A program made the position numbers and the translations under genes. From CAXNKH01 sp049296795 (GTDB taxonomy: Bacteria; Pseudomonadota; Gammaproteobacteria; Burkholderiales; Burkholderiaceae_C), in the NCBI GenBank assembly GCA_049296795.1, contig JBAQTC010000037.1, positions 1-64,000 of the forward strand: DNA of 64,000 nucleotides, read 5' to 3'. Each line of letters begins with the position of its first letter. Positions within the stretch are counted from its first letter, which is position 1. A model generated the notes under the pieces. The model was not told the origin of the DNA, did not search any database, and saw nothing but the letters and a program-made list of their open reading frames with translations. This document shows, one piece after another, positions 1 to 8,055 of the stretch.

Positions 1-630
1 AAACGTTCGAAACACCGCACTGTTGAACACGGCTTCGTTGTCGGTTCTGATGGCATCGGGTTTACCATGGTGCCCAATGGCCAGACACAAATGCCCGATC
101 AGCGTCCAGCTTCGCTTGTTCAAAACGCAAACCAACTGAGTGCACAAACGAGACCCATGGTCAACGGCACCCAGAACGGTTCGCTGACTACCGGTTTGAT
201 CCCGCACAAAAGTCAAATCAATCCCCCAGATTCCATTGACCGGAACAGCCCGAGGGCGGGAGTCACGCAATTGGCGAGAAATCTTCATCAACAGGTAGCG
301 ATGGTTTTTGATGCTATCGCTGACAAAGGATTTTCCAACGCTGTTTGGGGCATGCAACCGGTTGAAAGTGTCAGCCACTTTGCGGCAACCAGCGTTTTTA
401 CCCATCAAGGTTTTGAGGCGTAGAACTTCGAGCATCACCCATTCTGGTTTTTTGCGGGACAGAGGTATCGGCAAAGTTGGCGCCGTCGTGGCATCAGTTG
501 GCTGGCGTGCAAATCCTTGGCGGTTTTGTCGATTTCTGAGCCAGCCAAAATTGGAGAACAACAAAAGCATCAGGATGACGAAAACGAAAACGAAAACGAA
601 AACTGCCATCACTGTGTACCCAATTTGCAT
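1..630 (-). CDS. Integrase-core (DDE) transposase, 5' part, cut by the window edge
   Basis: Reading the minus strand from ATG at 630 gives 210 codons without a stop to the left edge, so the C-terminus lies outside. After a hydrophobic N-terminal segment (residues about 8-35) comes a basic stretch with KKPEWVMLEVLRLK and the RKVADTFNRLH region. The integrase core follows: WGIDLTFV holds the first catalytic Asp, VDHGSRLC lies next, and IRTDNEAVF holds the second Asp. The catalytic Glu is beyond the edge. The layout matches a stand-alone integrase-core transposase family that I recall from Burkholderiales. The N-terminal membrane-like segment is encoded partly by a (CGAAAA)4 repeat. No terminal inverted repeat was found upstream. 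Whether the gene is intact cannot be told from this piece. Confidence 0.8.
   Translation of the reverse strand, partial: MQIGYTVMAVFVFVFVFVILMLLLFSNFGWLRNRQNRQGFARQPTDATTAPTLPIPLSRKKPEWVMLEVLRLKTLMGKNAGCRKVADTFNRLHAPNSVGKSFVSDSIKNHRYLLMKISRQLRDSRPRAVPVNGIWGIDLTFVRDQTGSQRTVLGAVDHGSRLCTQLVCVLNKRSWTLIGHLCLAIGHHGKPDAIRTDNEAVFNSAVFRTF
579..602. repeat. Hexanucleotide tandem repeat (CGAAAA)x4
   Basis: Four perfect copies of CGAAAA lie inside the transposase gene and encode alternating Phe-Val in its hydrophobic N-terminal segment. Changes by whole units would keep the reading frame and lengthen or shorten the helix. Confidence 0.85.
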
Positions 631-1069
631 GGTCCGCAGTGTAGGCCGGTTCGTTGAGCGAAAACTTCACGCATTTCGCTGAAACCCTCCTACTATCGCC
701 TCGCCCGAGTACTGACAAACGCAGTGACTTCGATCACTATCTGAGCATGGTGCCGGATGTGGTAGCGCAAAAAGGCGACAAGCGGGTGTGACCATTGGCT
801 TTAGGTGTAGACATGATTTTTGCCCCAGGTGCCGAGATTTCATTGACCCAACCGAGCATCGGTCAAATGCTTGCTGCGGGCGGCCCTAGCAAAAATCGTG
901 GTGAGTCAGGCCAAAGTCGACAGCTGGGTCAAAACTGTGTTGGCAGGGACAGCTTCTGGCAGTCAGGCGGTGGGAGCGGGTGATTGGTCAGATCACCGAT
1001 ACACTCAACAGGCTGGGAGAAAAACTGGCAGTTGTGTTACAGTAGAGCACACCTGATAAGTCATCAAAC
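631..1069. other. Accessory stretch without a convincing gene
   Basis: This 439-base gap holds only short overlapping open frames, none with a recognised family. The frame 723-791 encodes an acidic tail (SDFDHYLSMVPDV, then a stop) that resembles the C-terminus of small antitoxins, so a decayed toxin-antitoxin or mobile-element remnant is possible. That reading is weak. No terminator or clear promoter was seen. Confidence 0.4.
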
Positions 1070-1402
1070 ATGGCAACACGACCGAAAGAAGCATTGCTCG
1101 AGCAAGAGCGACATGAGCTCAAGCAGAAATCAGGCGGGGGCGTGTTGCGGTACGAGGTCTGGGGCTATCCGGAAAAGAATCAGACGATAGTGACGCGATA
1201 CAACATTGCATACATCAACCATTCAATATGCCGTAAGGACAATGGGCGAGTTCTGGGATTTGACAATGCTCACGGGTATCACCACCGTCACTACATGGGC
1301 GCGGTGGAATCGGTTGAGTTCGAAAGTTACGAGGCCACGGTCGAGCGCTTTCAAAAGGAATGGCCAGAAATCGTGAAATCATTGCAGGAGAAAAAGTCAT
1401 GA
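1070..1402 (+). CDS. TumE-family toxin-like protein
   Basis: A 110-residue protein that resembles the TumE family of toxin-antitoxin proteins. The conserved part runs from about residue 28 to 90: a YEVW strand, then YNIAYINHSICRKDNGRVLG, then NAHGYHHRHYMG, a His-rich loop typical of the family, and a final segment with F-Q-x-E-W. The gene overlaps the next one by 4 bases (ATGA), as expected for a co-translated toxin-antitoxin pair. The molecular target of the toxin is not evident from sequence. No strong Shine-Dalgarno was found before the ATG. Placement beside a transposase and debris fits an accessory element. Confidence 0.75.
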   Translation: MATRPKEALLEQERHELKQKSGGGVLRYEVWGYPEKNQTIVTRYNIAYINHSICRKDNGRVLGFDNAHGYHHRHYMGAVESVEFESYEATVERFQKEWPEIVKSLQEKKS

Positions 1403-1773
1403 CCAAAATTGTGGTTCGTTCGGATGATATAAACGGTTTCTTTGCAAGGGCCAGGGGCGCGGCTCGACGTGCCGACCGAGCAGAGCGGTTTGACCGCTGC
1501 GTGACTTTCTCGTTTGAAGATCCGCAGCGCATGTTTTCGGTTTTGTCGGATGCTCGGCGTAGCCTGATGCTGGAGGTGATGACCGAGCCCAAGACAATCA
1601 GCCAATTGACGCAGCGCTTACATCGCAACCGTTCAGCGATCACGAAAGACGTAGGTATGCTGGAGAAGCTGGGATTGATTATTTCCAATCGTCAAGCCAA
1701 TCCGGGTCACGGTATTCAAAAGGTCGTTCGATCTATCGCGCCCAAAATAGAAATGGTCGCAACGCTTGGCTGA
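1399..1773 (+). CDS. MarR/winged-helix antitoxin-like regulator (TumA-like)
   Basis: A 124-residue protein with a predicted winged helix-turn-helix between about residues 45 and 105: the segment SVLSDARRSLMLEVM, then TISQLTQRLHRNRSAITKDV as the recognition region, then LEKLGLI as the wing start. This is the usual partner of TumE toxins. The ATG at 1399 is chosen because it overlaps the toxin stop by four bases; an in-frame start at 1360 would lie well inside the toxin gene. It probably neutralises the toxin and represses the pair, by analogy to the family. Confidence 0.72.
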   Translation: MTKIVVRSDDINGFFARARGAARRADRAERFDRCVTFSFEDPQRMFSVLSDARRSLMLEVMTEPKTISQLTQRLHRNRSAITKDVGMLEKLGLIISNRQANPGHGIQKVVRSIAPKIEMVATLG

Positions 1774-1812
1774 AGTAATTCCAACGCGCGTAAGAACGAG
1801 AAGCATGCCTCT

Positions 1813-1827
1813 GTCCACTAAGTGGAC
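1813..1827. repeat. Perfect 7-bp palindrome with one central base
   Basis: GTCCACT-A-AGTGGAC lies 40 bases after the TumA-like gene. It could be a protein-binding dyad or a small hairpin. There is no T-run, so it is not a terminator. Confidence 0.5.
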
Positions 1828-2000
1828 TTGACCCATCAACTTCAAAGCTGAGAGGTCAATTTCACAATGCGACATGGACAATAGCCCGAAATCTTCCTCA
1901 TTGACCCGTTTTAGTACTCAGGAGTTGATATAACGAGTTTTGTTTCGGGGTGCGACTGCTCCACCATTTTTCGACTTCATTCCATCTCAGGAACCCTCAG

Positions 2001-2033
2001 AACCCGCACGTTCCCCAGCGTAGCGGGTTTTTT
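2001..2033 (+). terminator. Rho-independent terminator-like hairpin
   Basis: Stem AACCCGC (2001-2007) pairs with GCGGGTT (2023-2029) across a 15-base loop and runs into a T-tract ending at 2033. It would stop rightward transcripts leaving the toxin-antitoxin pair. Confidence 0.5.
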
Positions 2034-2120
2034 GTTATCTCAAGCAGGCTCAAGGGGTACGCCTTGCCTGAGCGTTTGCGGGAGGCCGGATAGCAGCCCA
2101 AACCGAGTCCGGGTTTGAAG

Positions 2121-2140
2121 CCGGCAGTCAGACCTGCCGG
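2121..2140 (-). terminator. Hairpin just after the MFS gene
   Basis: CCGGCAG (2121-2127) pairs with CTGCCGG (2134-2140) with a six-base loop, 12 bases past the MFS stop. There is no clear T-run on the minus strand, so it may be an imperfect terminator or an mRNA 3' stabiliser. Confidence 0.35.
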
Positions 2141-2152
2141 TTAATTTGGCGG

Positions 2153-3403
2153 CTATTCTTGCTTGGATTCGGACTTGAGCCGGGCAGTTTTATTAAACAG
2201 CCAAAGGATAATCAAGAAATTCAACAGGTTCCAGGCGATACCATTGACAAAGGCTGCGTAGTAGCTGCCGGTTAAATCGAAAATCAGACCCGATACCCAA
2301 CCACCAAAAGCCATCCCGATCAAGGTGCCAAAAATAACGCTGCCGAGCCGAGCGCCAGCCTCTTTGTGAGAGAAATGTTCTCGGATAACAATGGCATAAG
2401 CGGGAACAATTCCACCTTGAGAAAGACCAAACAGGGCGGCAATCACATACAGAGAGACCAAACCGTCGAAGGGTAAAAACAGGGTCAAGGCCAGGCCCTG
2501 CAAAACTGAAGCCAGCAGCAGGGTTTTGAGCCCGCCGATGTGATCTGAAATCCAGCCGAAAGTCAGACGGCTGACAATCCCACAAGCCAGCATCAGCGAC
2601 AGCATCTCCGCCCCCCGGGCAGCGCCAAATCCGAGGTCAATGCAGTAGGTCAAGATGTGAACCTGGGGCATGGACATGGCCACGCAACAGCCGATGGCAG
2701 CGATGAACAGGCTCAGCTGCGCCATCTTGGGTGTCAGTCCAAAAGGCCTATCGGTGGTCGGACCAACGCTTGCTGGCGCAGGGGTGGTGGCTTGAACCAA
2801 GGGCGGACGCTGGTGAATTTTCAGACTTAGCACAGCCATGGCGAGGGCAGTCACAGCCCCAAGGCCAAGGTAGGTGTCGCGCCAGCCTAGATGCTGGACC
2901 CCGTATTGGATGATGGGCGGCCAGACGGTTCCAGCCATATAGTTGCCGCTGGCACAGATTCCGACAGCAATCCCCCGTCGCTTGGACCACCACAGGGAGG
3001 TGTCGGCCATGAGAGGAACAAAGGAGCTGCCAACCCCAAGCAAGCCGATCAGCAAGCCATGGGCCAGACCAAATACAAAGACGTTGTTGGTACTTGCTGC
3101 AAGTGCATAGCCGGCAAAGACGCCCAGAGCACCGATTTGAATCACCCGGCTGATGCCGAATTGGTCTGCCCAGCGGCCGCAGAGGATGCCGCCAAGCCCG
3201 AAGCCCAGCATCGTCAGCGTATAGGGCAAAGAAGCATCGGCGCGATTGATGCCGAACTCGGTTTGAATCTCCGGTAGGACCACGGAGAGTACATACATGC
3301 CGCTGTTACCCATGGTGGCGATGAGCAGGACAACGAACAGTCGGTAAGCGGCGTAGCGCGAATCAATCAGACTGGGATCGGCGGCATGGGTGCTGGGGGA
3401 CAT
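2153..3403 (-). CDS. Major facilitator superfamily transporter
   Basis: A 416-residue membrane protein with about twelve hydrophobic segments. After TM2 it has the MFS signature region GILCGRWADQFG (residues about 70-82), and the second half repeats it at FGWISDHIGG. The general form is like the oxalate/formate-antiporter and monocarboxylate group, so an organic anion is a likely substrate, but the sequence does not decide this. The start is taken at ATG 3403; an in-frame TTG at 3424 is less likely. It lies 65 bases after the enoyl-CoA hydratase gene in the same direction, so the two may be co-transcribed. Confidence 0.85.
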   Translation of the reverse strand: MSPSTHAADPSLIDSRYAAYRLFVVLLIATMGNSGMYVLSVVLPEIQTEFGINRADASLPYTLTMLGFGLGGILCGRWADQFGISRVIQIGALGVFAGYALAASTNNVFVFGLAHGLLIGLLGVGSSFVPLMADTSLWWSKRRGIAVGICASGNYMAGTVWPPIIQYGVQHLGWRDTYLGLGAVTALAMAVLSLKIHQRPPLVQATTPAPASVGPTTDRPFGLTPKMAQLSLFIAAIGCCVAMSMPQVHILTYCIDLGFGAARGAEMLSLMLACGIVSRLTFGWISDHIGGLKTLLLASVLQGLALTLFLPFDGLVSLYVIAALFGLSQGGIVPAYAIVIREHFSHKEAGARLGSVIFGTLIGMAFGGWVSGLIFDLTGSYYAAFVNGIAWNLLNFLIILWLFNKTARLKSESKQE

Positions 3404-3468
3404 GGTGGGTATGGATTGAACCAAGGGTTGGCGTCAGGCAAAGGTCTTGGGTTTTCCCCGGACTGGCT

Positions 3469-4248
3469 TTAGCGATGCGAAAAACTCGCTTTACGCTTGT
3501 TGACGAAGGCGTCCATGCCTTCCTTCTGGTCGGCCGTGGCGAACAAGGCGTGGAACATTCGGCGTTCGAACATGACACCATCGCTCAAGCTACTTTCAAA
3601 AGCCCGGTTAACTGACTCCTTGGCTGCCATCACAGCCAAACGGCCGTAGTCGCTGATCATTAACGCGGCAGCCAGAGCTTCTTCCATCAGTTTGTCCAAT
3701 GCCACTACCCGGCTGACCAAGCCCGCGCGTTCGGCCTCCACTGCATCCATCATGCGGCCGGTCAGTGCCAAGTCCATGGCTTTGGCTTTGCCAACGGCGC
3801 GGGGCAGGCGTTGGGTGCCACCGGCGCCGGGAATGATGCCGAGTTTGATTTCGGGTTGACCGAATTTTGCGTTGTCTGCCGCAATGATGAAGTCACACAT
3901 CATCGCCAGTTCACAGCCACCGCCCAGGGCAAAACCACTGACGGCAGCGATCACGGGTTTGCGGATTGAACGAATGGTTTCCCAGTTGCTGGTGATGTAG
4001 TCGTTTTGATAGACATCAGCAAAGGAATAGCCGGCCATGGCGCCAATGTCAGCTCCAGCGGCGAAAGCTTTTTCGCTGCCAGTGATGATCATGCAGCCTA
4101 TGGCTGGATCGGCATCAAAGGCTTTCAAGGCTTGGCCTAATTCGATCATCAACTCAGCGTTCAGCGCATTGAGTTGTTTGGGGCGATTCAGCGTGATCAG
4201 GCCGACTTTTCCGGCTTCGGTACGCACTTCAATCAATTCGTAATTCAT
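3469..4248 (-). CDS. Enoyl-CoA hydratase
   Basis: A 259-residue crotonase-fold protein that should add water across the double bond of trans-2-enoyl-CoA in fatty-acid or amino-acid breakdown. The oxyanion-hole regions are AFAAGAD (61-67) and GFALGGGCE (105-113). Both catalytic Glu residues of true hydratases are present, Glu113 in GGCE and Glu133 in QPEIKLG. The trailing GIIPGAGGTQRLPR motif is also typical of hydratases. The ATG at 4248 follows an AGGAG ribosome site; the TTG one codon earlier is not needed. Its chain-length preference is unknown. Confidence 0.9.
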   Translation of the reverse strand: MNYELIEVRTEAGKVGLITLNRPKQLNALNAELMIELGQALKAFDADPAIGCMIITGSEKAFAAGADIGAMAGYSFADVYQNDYITSNWETIRSIRKPVIAAVSGFALGGGCELAMMCDFIIAADNAKFGQPEIKLGIIPGAGGTQRLPRAVGKAKAMDLALTGRMMDAVEAERAGLVSRVVALDKLMEEALAAALMISDYGRLAVMAAKESVNRAFESSLSDGVMFERRMFHALFATADQKEGMDAFVNKRKASFSHR

Positions 4249-4299
4249 CAATAACTCCTGAGGGTTTGTTAAGTCGGGGCTAAGTGAGTGCGAGCCGAT

Positions 4300-6084
4300 T
4301 TAGGGCGAGGGGGCCAACCACAGTTGCAGCTTCGTCATGTCTTGTTGCGTCAGGCGCCAGGTAGTCTGGTTGTCGGGCAAAGCCAAGCTGAGCGTCAGCA
4401 GACGCTTGTCGCGTGCCACCAAGACCTTGACATTTTTGGCGCTGCCGATGTGCAGAAGCAGATCGTCGAGGTGCGTCAGTCGCCAGCCGTTGTTGGCACG
4501 GCCAGTACCCGAATGCACGGCCAGCCATTCGTCGCCCGCGGCAAAACCGGCTTGCTCGGCCGCACCACCACGCAGCACGGTTTTTATCAGGATGCCGTTA
4601 CTCTCACTGACTCGCAGGCCGAGCTGTTGAGCAATTTGGGACGGATCTTCCAGCACGCTAACGCCATGTCGGCTTAACAGGTCTTTGAGCGGCAGCTCGT
4701 TGGTGCTGTGAACCCAGGTATTGATCTCGCGCGCCAGCGAACGGCCAGCCAGTTCGCGCAACACGGTCAGTAAATCGTCTTGTTCCATGGGGCCGCCTTG
4801 GCAGCGTCGCCACAGCGCGCGCATCACCTGGTCTAGGTTGGTCTTGCCCTCAGCGCGTAAAGTCAAATCCAGGCACAAGGCCACCAGCGAGCCTTTGGTG
4901 TAGTAACTGACCGTGGTATTGGCCGTGTTTTCGTCAGGTCGGTAGAACTTGACCCAGGCGTCAAAGCTGGCCTGGGCCACCGATTGCACCTGGCGCCCAG
5001 GGGTTTGCATCACTTGGTTGATACTTTTGTTGAGCAGTCGCAAATAAGTTGCATCATCGATCAGGCCACAGCGTCGCAGCAACAAGTCGTCGTAGTAGCT
5101 GGTGAAACCCTCAAAAAACCACAACAGTTCGGTGTAGTTTTCTTTTCCATAGTCGTAGCTTGAAAACTCTGAGGGACGCAGACGTTTGACGTTCCAAGTA
5201 TGGAAATATTCATGGCTGATCAGACCCAGCAAGGTGGTGTAGCCCTCGGGCTGTTTGGCGTTATCCGGGATCAGGCCGGTTCCACTTTGGCGCGGTAAGT
5301 CCTTGCGTTGGCAGATCAGTGCGGTGGAGTTGCGGTGCTCCAGTCCACCGTAAGCTTCATCCACTGCATTGAGCATGAACAGGTAGTTGGCATAGGGTGG
5401 TTTCTGATTGAATCGGCTCTGCCCATGGCTGGCGTGCCAGAAACGAATCGCAGTTTCGCAAATTTTCTGACTGTCGCTCAGCAGCTTTTCGCCATCAAAT
5501 GAGGCGCCGGCACCGGCCACCACAAATCGGTGCGTAACGCCACAGGCCATAAAAGCACCACTCCAAAAATCGCCTAGCTCCACCGGACAATCGACCAGGG
5601 CATCGTAATTCTCTGCGCAATAAGAGCCAAAGCCCGTGCTCTTGATTTTTTGGGGCTGTAAGCCCGTAGCAACTTGCCAATGACCGACAGCCGGGTTGGC
5701 CACGATCTCGACTTCATGCGCAAGGTGCTGCTGCCCCTGGACTTGAAGAAACAGGCTCGTCCCGTTAAAAAACCCCCGTTGACTGTCCAGCCAGGCAGTT
5801 CGAACCGAGTTGTCAAAAGCATAAACCTGGTAACGCAGCGTGAGTGGGCTACTGGGTTGGCAGTCGATTTCCCAACTGCTTTTGTTGAGCTGCTGCACGG
5901 CCAGCTTGCGACCAAGTTGTCGGGCCTGCAGGTTTTGCAGATTTTTCGAAAATTCGCGCACCAAGTAGCTGCCCGGTATCCAAACCGGTAACGCCACTTG
6001 TTGTTTCGCAGCCGGCTGGTTGATGGTCAATGTGACCTCGAACAGGTGGGCGTGCAAATTTTCCATACTCACCCGGTAGTGCAC
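4300..6084 (-). CDS. M61 family (glycyl aminopeptidase-like) metallopeptidase with PDZ domain
   Basis: A protein of about 594 residues in peptidase family M61. An N-terminal beta-rich domain with LPVWIPGSYLVREFSKNLQ (about 31-49) precedes the zinc site HEYFH (291-295, HExxH), followed by TWNVKRLRP. A PDZ domain occupies about residues 480-560 (GILIKTVLRGGAAEQAGFAAGDE). No signal peptide is seen, so it is probably cytoplasmic. The start is uncertain: GTG 6084 gives the family-typical beginning HYRVS and lies 43 bases after dsbC, ATG 6066 is an alternative, and the frame stays open further into dsbC. The physiological substrate is unknown. Confidence 0.85.
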   Translation of the reverse strand: MHYRVSMENLHAHLFEVTLTINQPAAKQQVALPVWIPGSYLVREFSKNLQNLQARQLGRKLAVQQLNKSSWEIDCQPSSPLTLRYQVYAFDNSVRTAWLDSQRGFFNGTSLFLQVQGQQHLAHEVEIVANPAVGHWQVATGLQPQKIKSTGFGSYCAENYDALVDCPVELGDFWSGAFMACGVTHRFVVAGAGASFDGEKLLSDSQKICETAIRFWHASHGQSRFNQKPPYANYLFMLNAVDEAYGGLEHRNSTALICQRKDLPRQSGTGLIPDNAKQPEGYTTLLGLISHEYFHTWNVKRLRPSEFSSYDYGKENYTELLWFFEGFTSYYDDLLLRRCGLIDDATYLRLLNKSINQVMQTPGRQVQSVAQASFDAWVKFYRPDENTANTTVSYYTKGSLVALCLDLTLRAEGKTNLDQVMRALWRRCQGGPMEQDDLLTVLRELAGRSLAREINTWVHSTNELPLKDLLSRHGVSVLEDPSQIAQQLGLRVSESNGILIKTVLRGGAAEQAGFAAGDEWLAVHSGTGRANNGWRLTHLDDLLLHIGSAKNVKVLVARDKRLLTLSLALPDNQTTWRLTQQDMTKLQLWLAPSP

Positions 6085-6127
6085 CGGTGAGACAGACGCT
6101 GTGCCTTGGCTTGGTTTGCGGTGCGGC

Positions 6128-6844
6128 TTACTTGATGTCGCTGAGGTATTTTTCAATTTGCTGCGTATTGATAGCGCCGGGCACCCGTGTTCCATCGGCA
6201 AAAAATAGAGTTGGTGTACCGGAAATTTTGTGTTTTCGACCGAACTCTGAATTGCGGGTAATGGCTGAAGTATCGCAACTCAGGGTCGGTGGTGCTTGTT
6301 GGCGCAGCATCCAATCGGACCAGGTTTTGGCTCGGTCCTTCGCACACCAAATATTCTTTGATTTTTCGACCGAATCAGGCCCCAGTACAGGGTAGAGAAA
6401 AGTGTGGACCGTGATGTTGTTAATTGCTTCCAAATCTTTCTCAAAGCGTTTGCAATAACCGCAATTCGGGTCTTCGAAAACCACCAATTTACGTTTGCCG
6501 TTGCCGCGAACGACCGTGAAAGCATCTTTCAGGGGCAGGCTGTCAAAGTTCACCGCCATCAATTTTTCTACCCGCTCTTCGGTCAGGTTGCGCTTTAGTT
6601 TCGTGTCAATCAGGCTGCCTTGAATCAGAAAGTTGGCTTCGCTGTCGGTGTAGAAAATCTCGTTGCCGTTGACCCTGATTTCATACAGGCCAGGCATTGC
6701 GCTTTTGTTGATTTCATCGATTTTCTGAAGTTGGGGAATCCGATCCATCAGATTTTTTCGGATGACGGCTTCTTGCGCCAAGCTACTCAAGCTGAGCGTG
6801 AGCAAGACAGCGAGCCATAAGGTTTTGAGAAAAATGCGGATCAT
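6128..6844 (-). CDS. dsbC: Thiol:disulfide interchange protein DsbC
   Basis: A 238-residue periplasmic protein-disulfide isomerase precursor. The N-terminus (MIRIFLKTLW, then a hydrophobic run ending SLAQ) is a signal peptide with cleavage near residue 24. A dimerisation domain follows (about 25-90) with GLYEIRVNGNEIFYTD, then the thioredoxin fold with the active site CGYC (128-131) in VVFEDPNCGYCKRFEKDL and the cis-Pro region SGTPTLFFADG. The ATG at 6844 is chosen because it begins the signal peptide directly; the frame stays open to 6913. It isomerises wrong disulfides in secreted proteins and is normally kept reduced by DsbD, which is not in this window. Confidence 0.93.
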   Translation of the reverse strand: MIRIFLKTLWLAVLLTLSLSSLAQEAVIRKNLMDRIPQLQKIDEINKSAMPGLYEIRVNGNEIFYTDSEANFLIQGSLIDTKLKRNLTEERVEKLMAVNFDSLPLKDAFTVVRGNGKRKLVVFEDPNCGYCKRFEKDLEAINNITVHTFLYPVLGPDSVEKSKNIWCAKDRAKTWSDWMLRQQAPPTLSCDTSAITRNSEFGRKHKISGTPTLFFADGTRVPGAINTQQIEKYLSDIK

Positions 6845-6882
6845 TGCTGGCTTTCTTGGCACTGAACTGGGTGACGACGCTG

Positions 6883-7995
6883 TCAGATACCCAGTGCTTG
6901 TCGCACCATCCATTGTTTGATTGCGGGGCTGTGTTCGACCCCTTTCATGCCCAAGTTTCGCATGCTTTCCCAGCCGCTACCTTCTTTGGAAAATAACAGT
7001 TGCAAACCATCGGTCACGATTTGCATGGCGGCGACATCGGTTTTTCGTGTGCGCTCATAGCGCCGCAGCAGCTTTTCGTCAGCCACGCTGCGCCAGTAAT
7101 CACGCTGTGCTATCAACTTGGCTAGTTCGGCGACGTCAGCCAGCCCCAGATTCAAACCCTGCCCAGCCAAGGGGTGCAAGTTGTGGGCTGCATCGCCGGC
7201 CAGTACCCACGCTGCGCCCTCTTGTTTGCCGCTCCAGCGGTTGGCGCTGGCTTTTTGCAGCGGCCAAGCCACGCGTTCACTGTCCAGCTTGAGCTGCCCC
7301 AGGCGGTGATGGCTGGCAAGCTCAAGCGCGTGGCAAAAATCTGTTGGGGAGCTGTTGAGTAATTGCGCGACTCGTTCGGTTTGGACCGACCAGACCACAG
7401 CAACGCTGTTGCCAGGTGGACCACCCAGGGGCAGAAACGCGAGGATCTCGTTCTGGCTGAACCACTGGTGCGCAGTTTGAGCGTGGGGATATTGACAACG
7501 CAGGCGCGTTGCAATGGCCTGCTGCGGGTAGGGCGTGACCGCAAAGTCCGCTCCAAATTCAGCACGCGTGCTGCTGGCCCTGCCTTCACACACCACGGTC
7601 AGTTCGGCCGCTGGCGCATCTTCAAATAATTCGATTTGAGGCTGGTAGCGCAAGGCCTCATCGAGCTGGGCCAGCAGAGCGGGAACGTCAACAATCCAGG
7701 TCAGGGACGGGTTGTGCAGCGAGTCGGCTTTGAAATTGAGTTCGCCACCCTGGTCGCCCATGACTTGCATCTGCGTTACAGCCGTGGCCTGTTCGGGTTC
7801 CGGCCAGCAGCGCAAGGACTCGAGCAGGGTTTTGGATTTTTGATTCAGTGCGTAGGCTCGCACATCCGGCACTGTGGGGTGTGCCGGCGGTGGCGCTACC
7901 AGGGCCACCTGCAGCCGTTCACGTGCCAACAGCAAGGCCAGAGCCCGGCCCACCACGCCATGGCCACGGATACAAACATCAAACCTACGAGTCAT
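6883..7995 (-). CDS. UbiH/UbiF/VisC-family FAD-dependent hydroxylase
   Basis: A 370-residue flavoprotein monooxygenase of the ubiquinone-biosynthesis group. The Rossmann motif GHGVVGRALA (11-20) binds the FAD ADP moiety, and WVLAGDAAHNLHPLAGQGLN (about 266-285) is the strongly conserved flavin motif of the family. The protein probably hydroxylates the benzoquinone ring during ubiquinone synthesis. Which ring position (UbiH, UbiF, UbiI or UbiM type) cannot be set from sequence alone. It sits 38 bases before dsbC on the same strand and is divergent from the MOSC gene. Confidence 0.85.
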   Translation of the reverse strand: MTRRFDVCIRGHGVVGRALALLLARERLQVALVAPPPAHPTVPDVRAYALNQKSKTLLESLRCWPEPEQATAVTQMQVMGDQGGELNFKADSLHNPSLTWIVDVPALLAQLDEALRYQPQIELFEDAPAAELTVVCEGRASSTRAEFGADFAVTPYPQQAIATRLRCQYPHAQTAHQWFSQNEILAFLPLGGPPGNSVAVVWSVQTERVAQLLNSSPTDFCHALELASHHRLGQLKLDSERVAWPLQKASANRWSGKQEGAAWVLAGDAAHNLHPLAGQGLNLGLADVAELAKLIAQRDYWRSVADEKLLRRYERTRKTDVAAMQIVTDGLQLLFSKEGSGWESMRNLGMKGVEHSPAIKQWMVRQALGI

Positions 7996-8055
7996 GGGAG
8001 GATTGTAGAAGGCGATGCAAAATAGCGCACTGTCAATATGTACAAAGGATCAGGT

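Larger units (their letters stand above)
1774..2152. other. Non-coding gap at the edge of the accessory region
   Basis: No gene is supported in these 379 bases. The gap contains a 15-base palindrome (1813-1827), a terminator-like hairpin facing right (2001-2033) and a hairpin next to the MFS stop codon (2121-2140). Confidence 0.6.

Noticed and set aside
308..718. Short open frames on both strands within the transposase region
   Set aside because: They lie over the minus-strand transposase frame, which has clear integrase motifs; the others have none.
795..1056. Two overlapping open frames of about 60 residues
   Set aside because: No family resemblance, no ribosome site and low-complexity content; treated as debris.
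1935..1975. A stretch ending CTCCACCA that resembles the 3' end of tmRNA, as a possible attachment site
   Set aside because: Only the last eight bases match convincingly and the T-arm is not preserved, so chance cannot be excluded.
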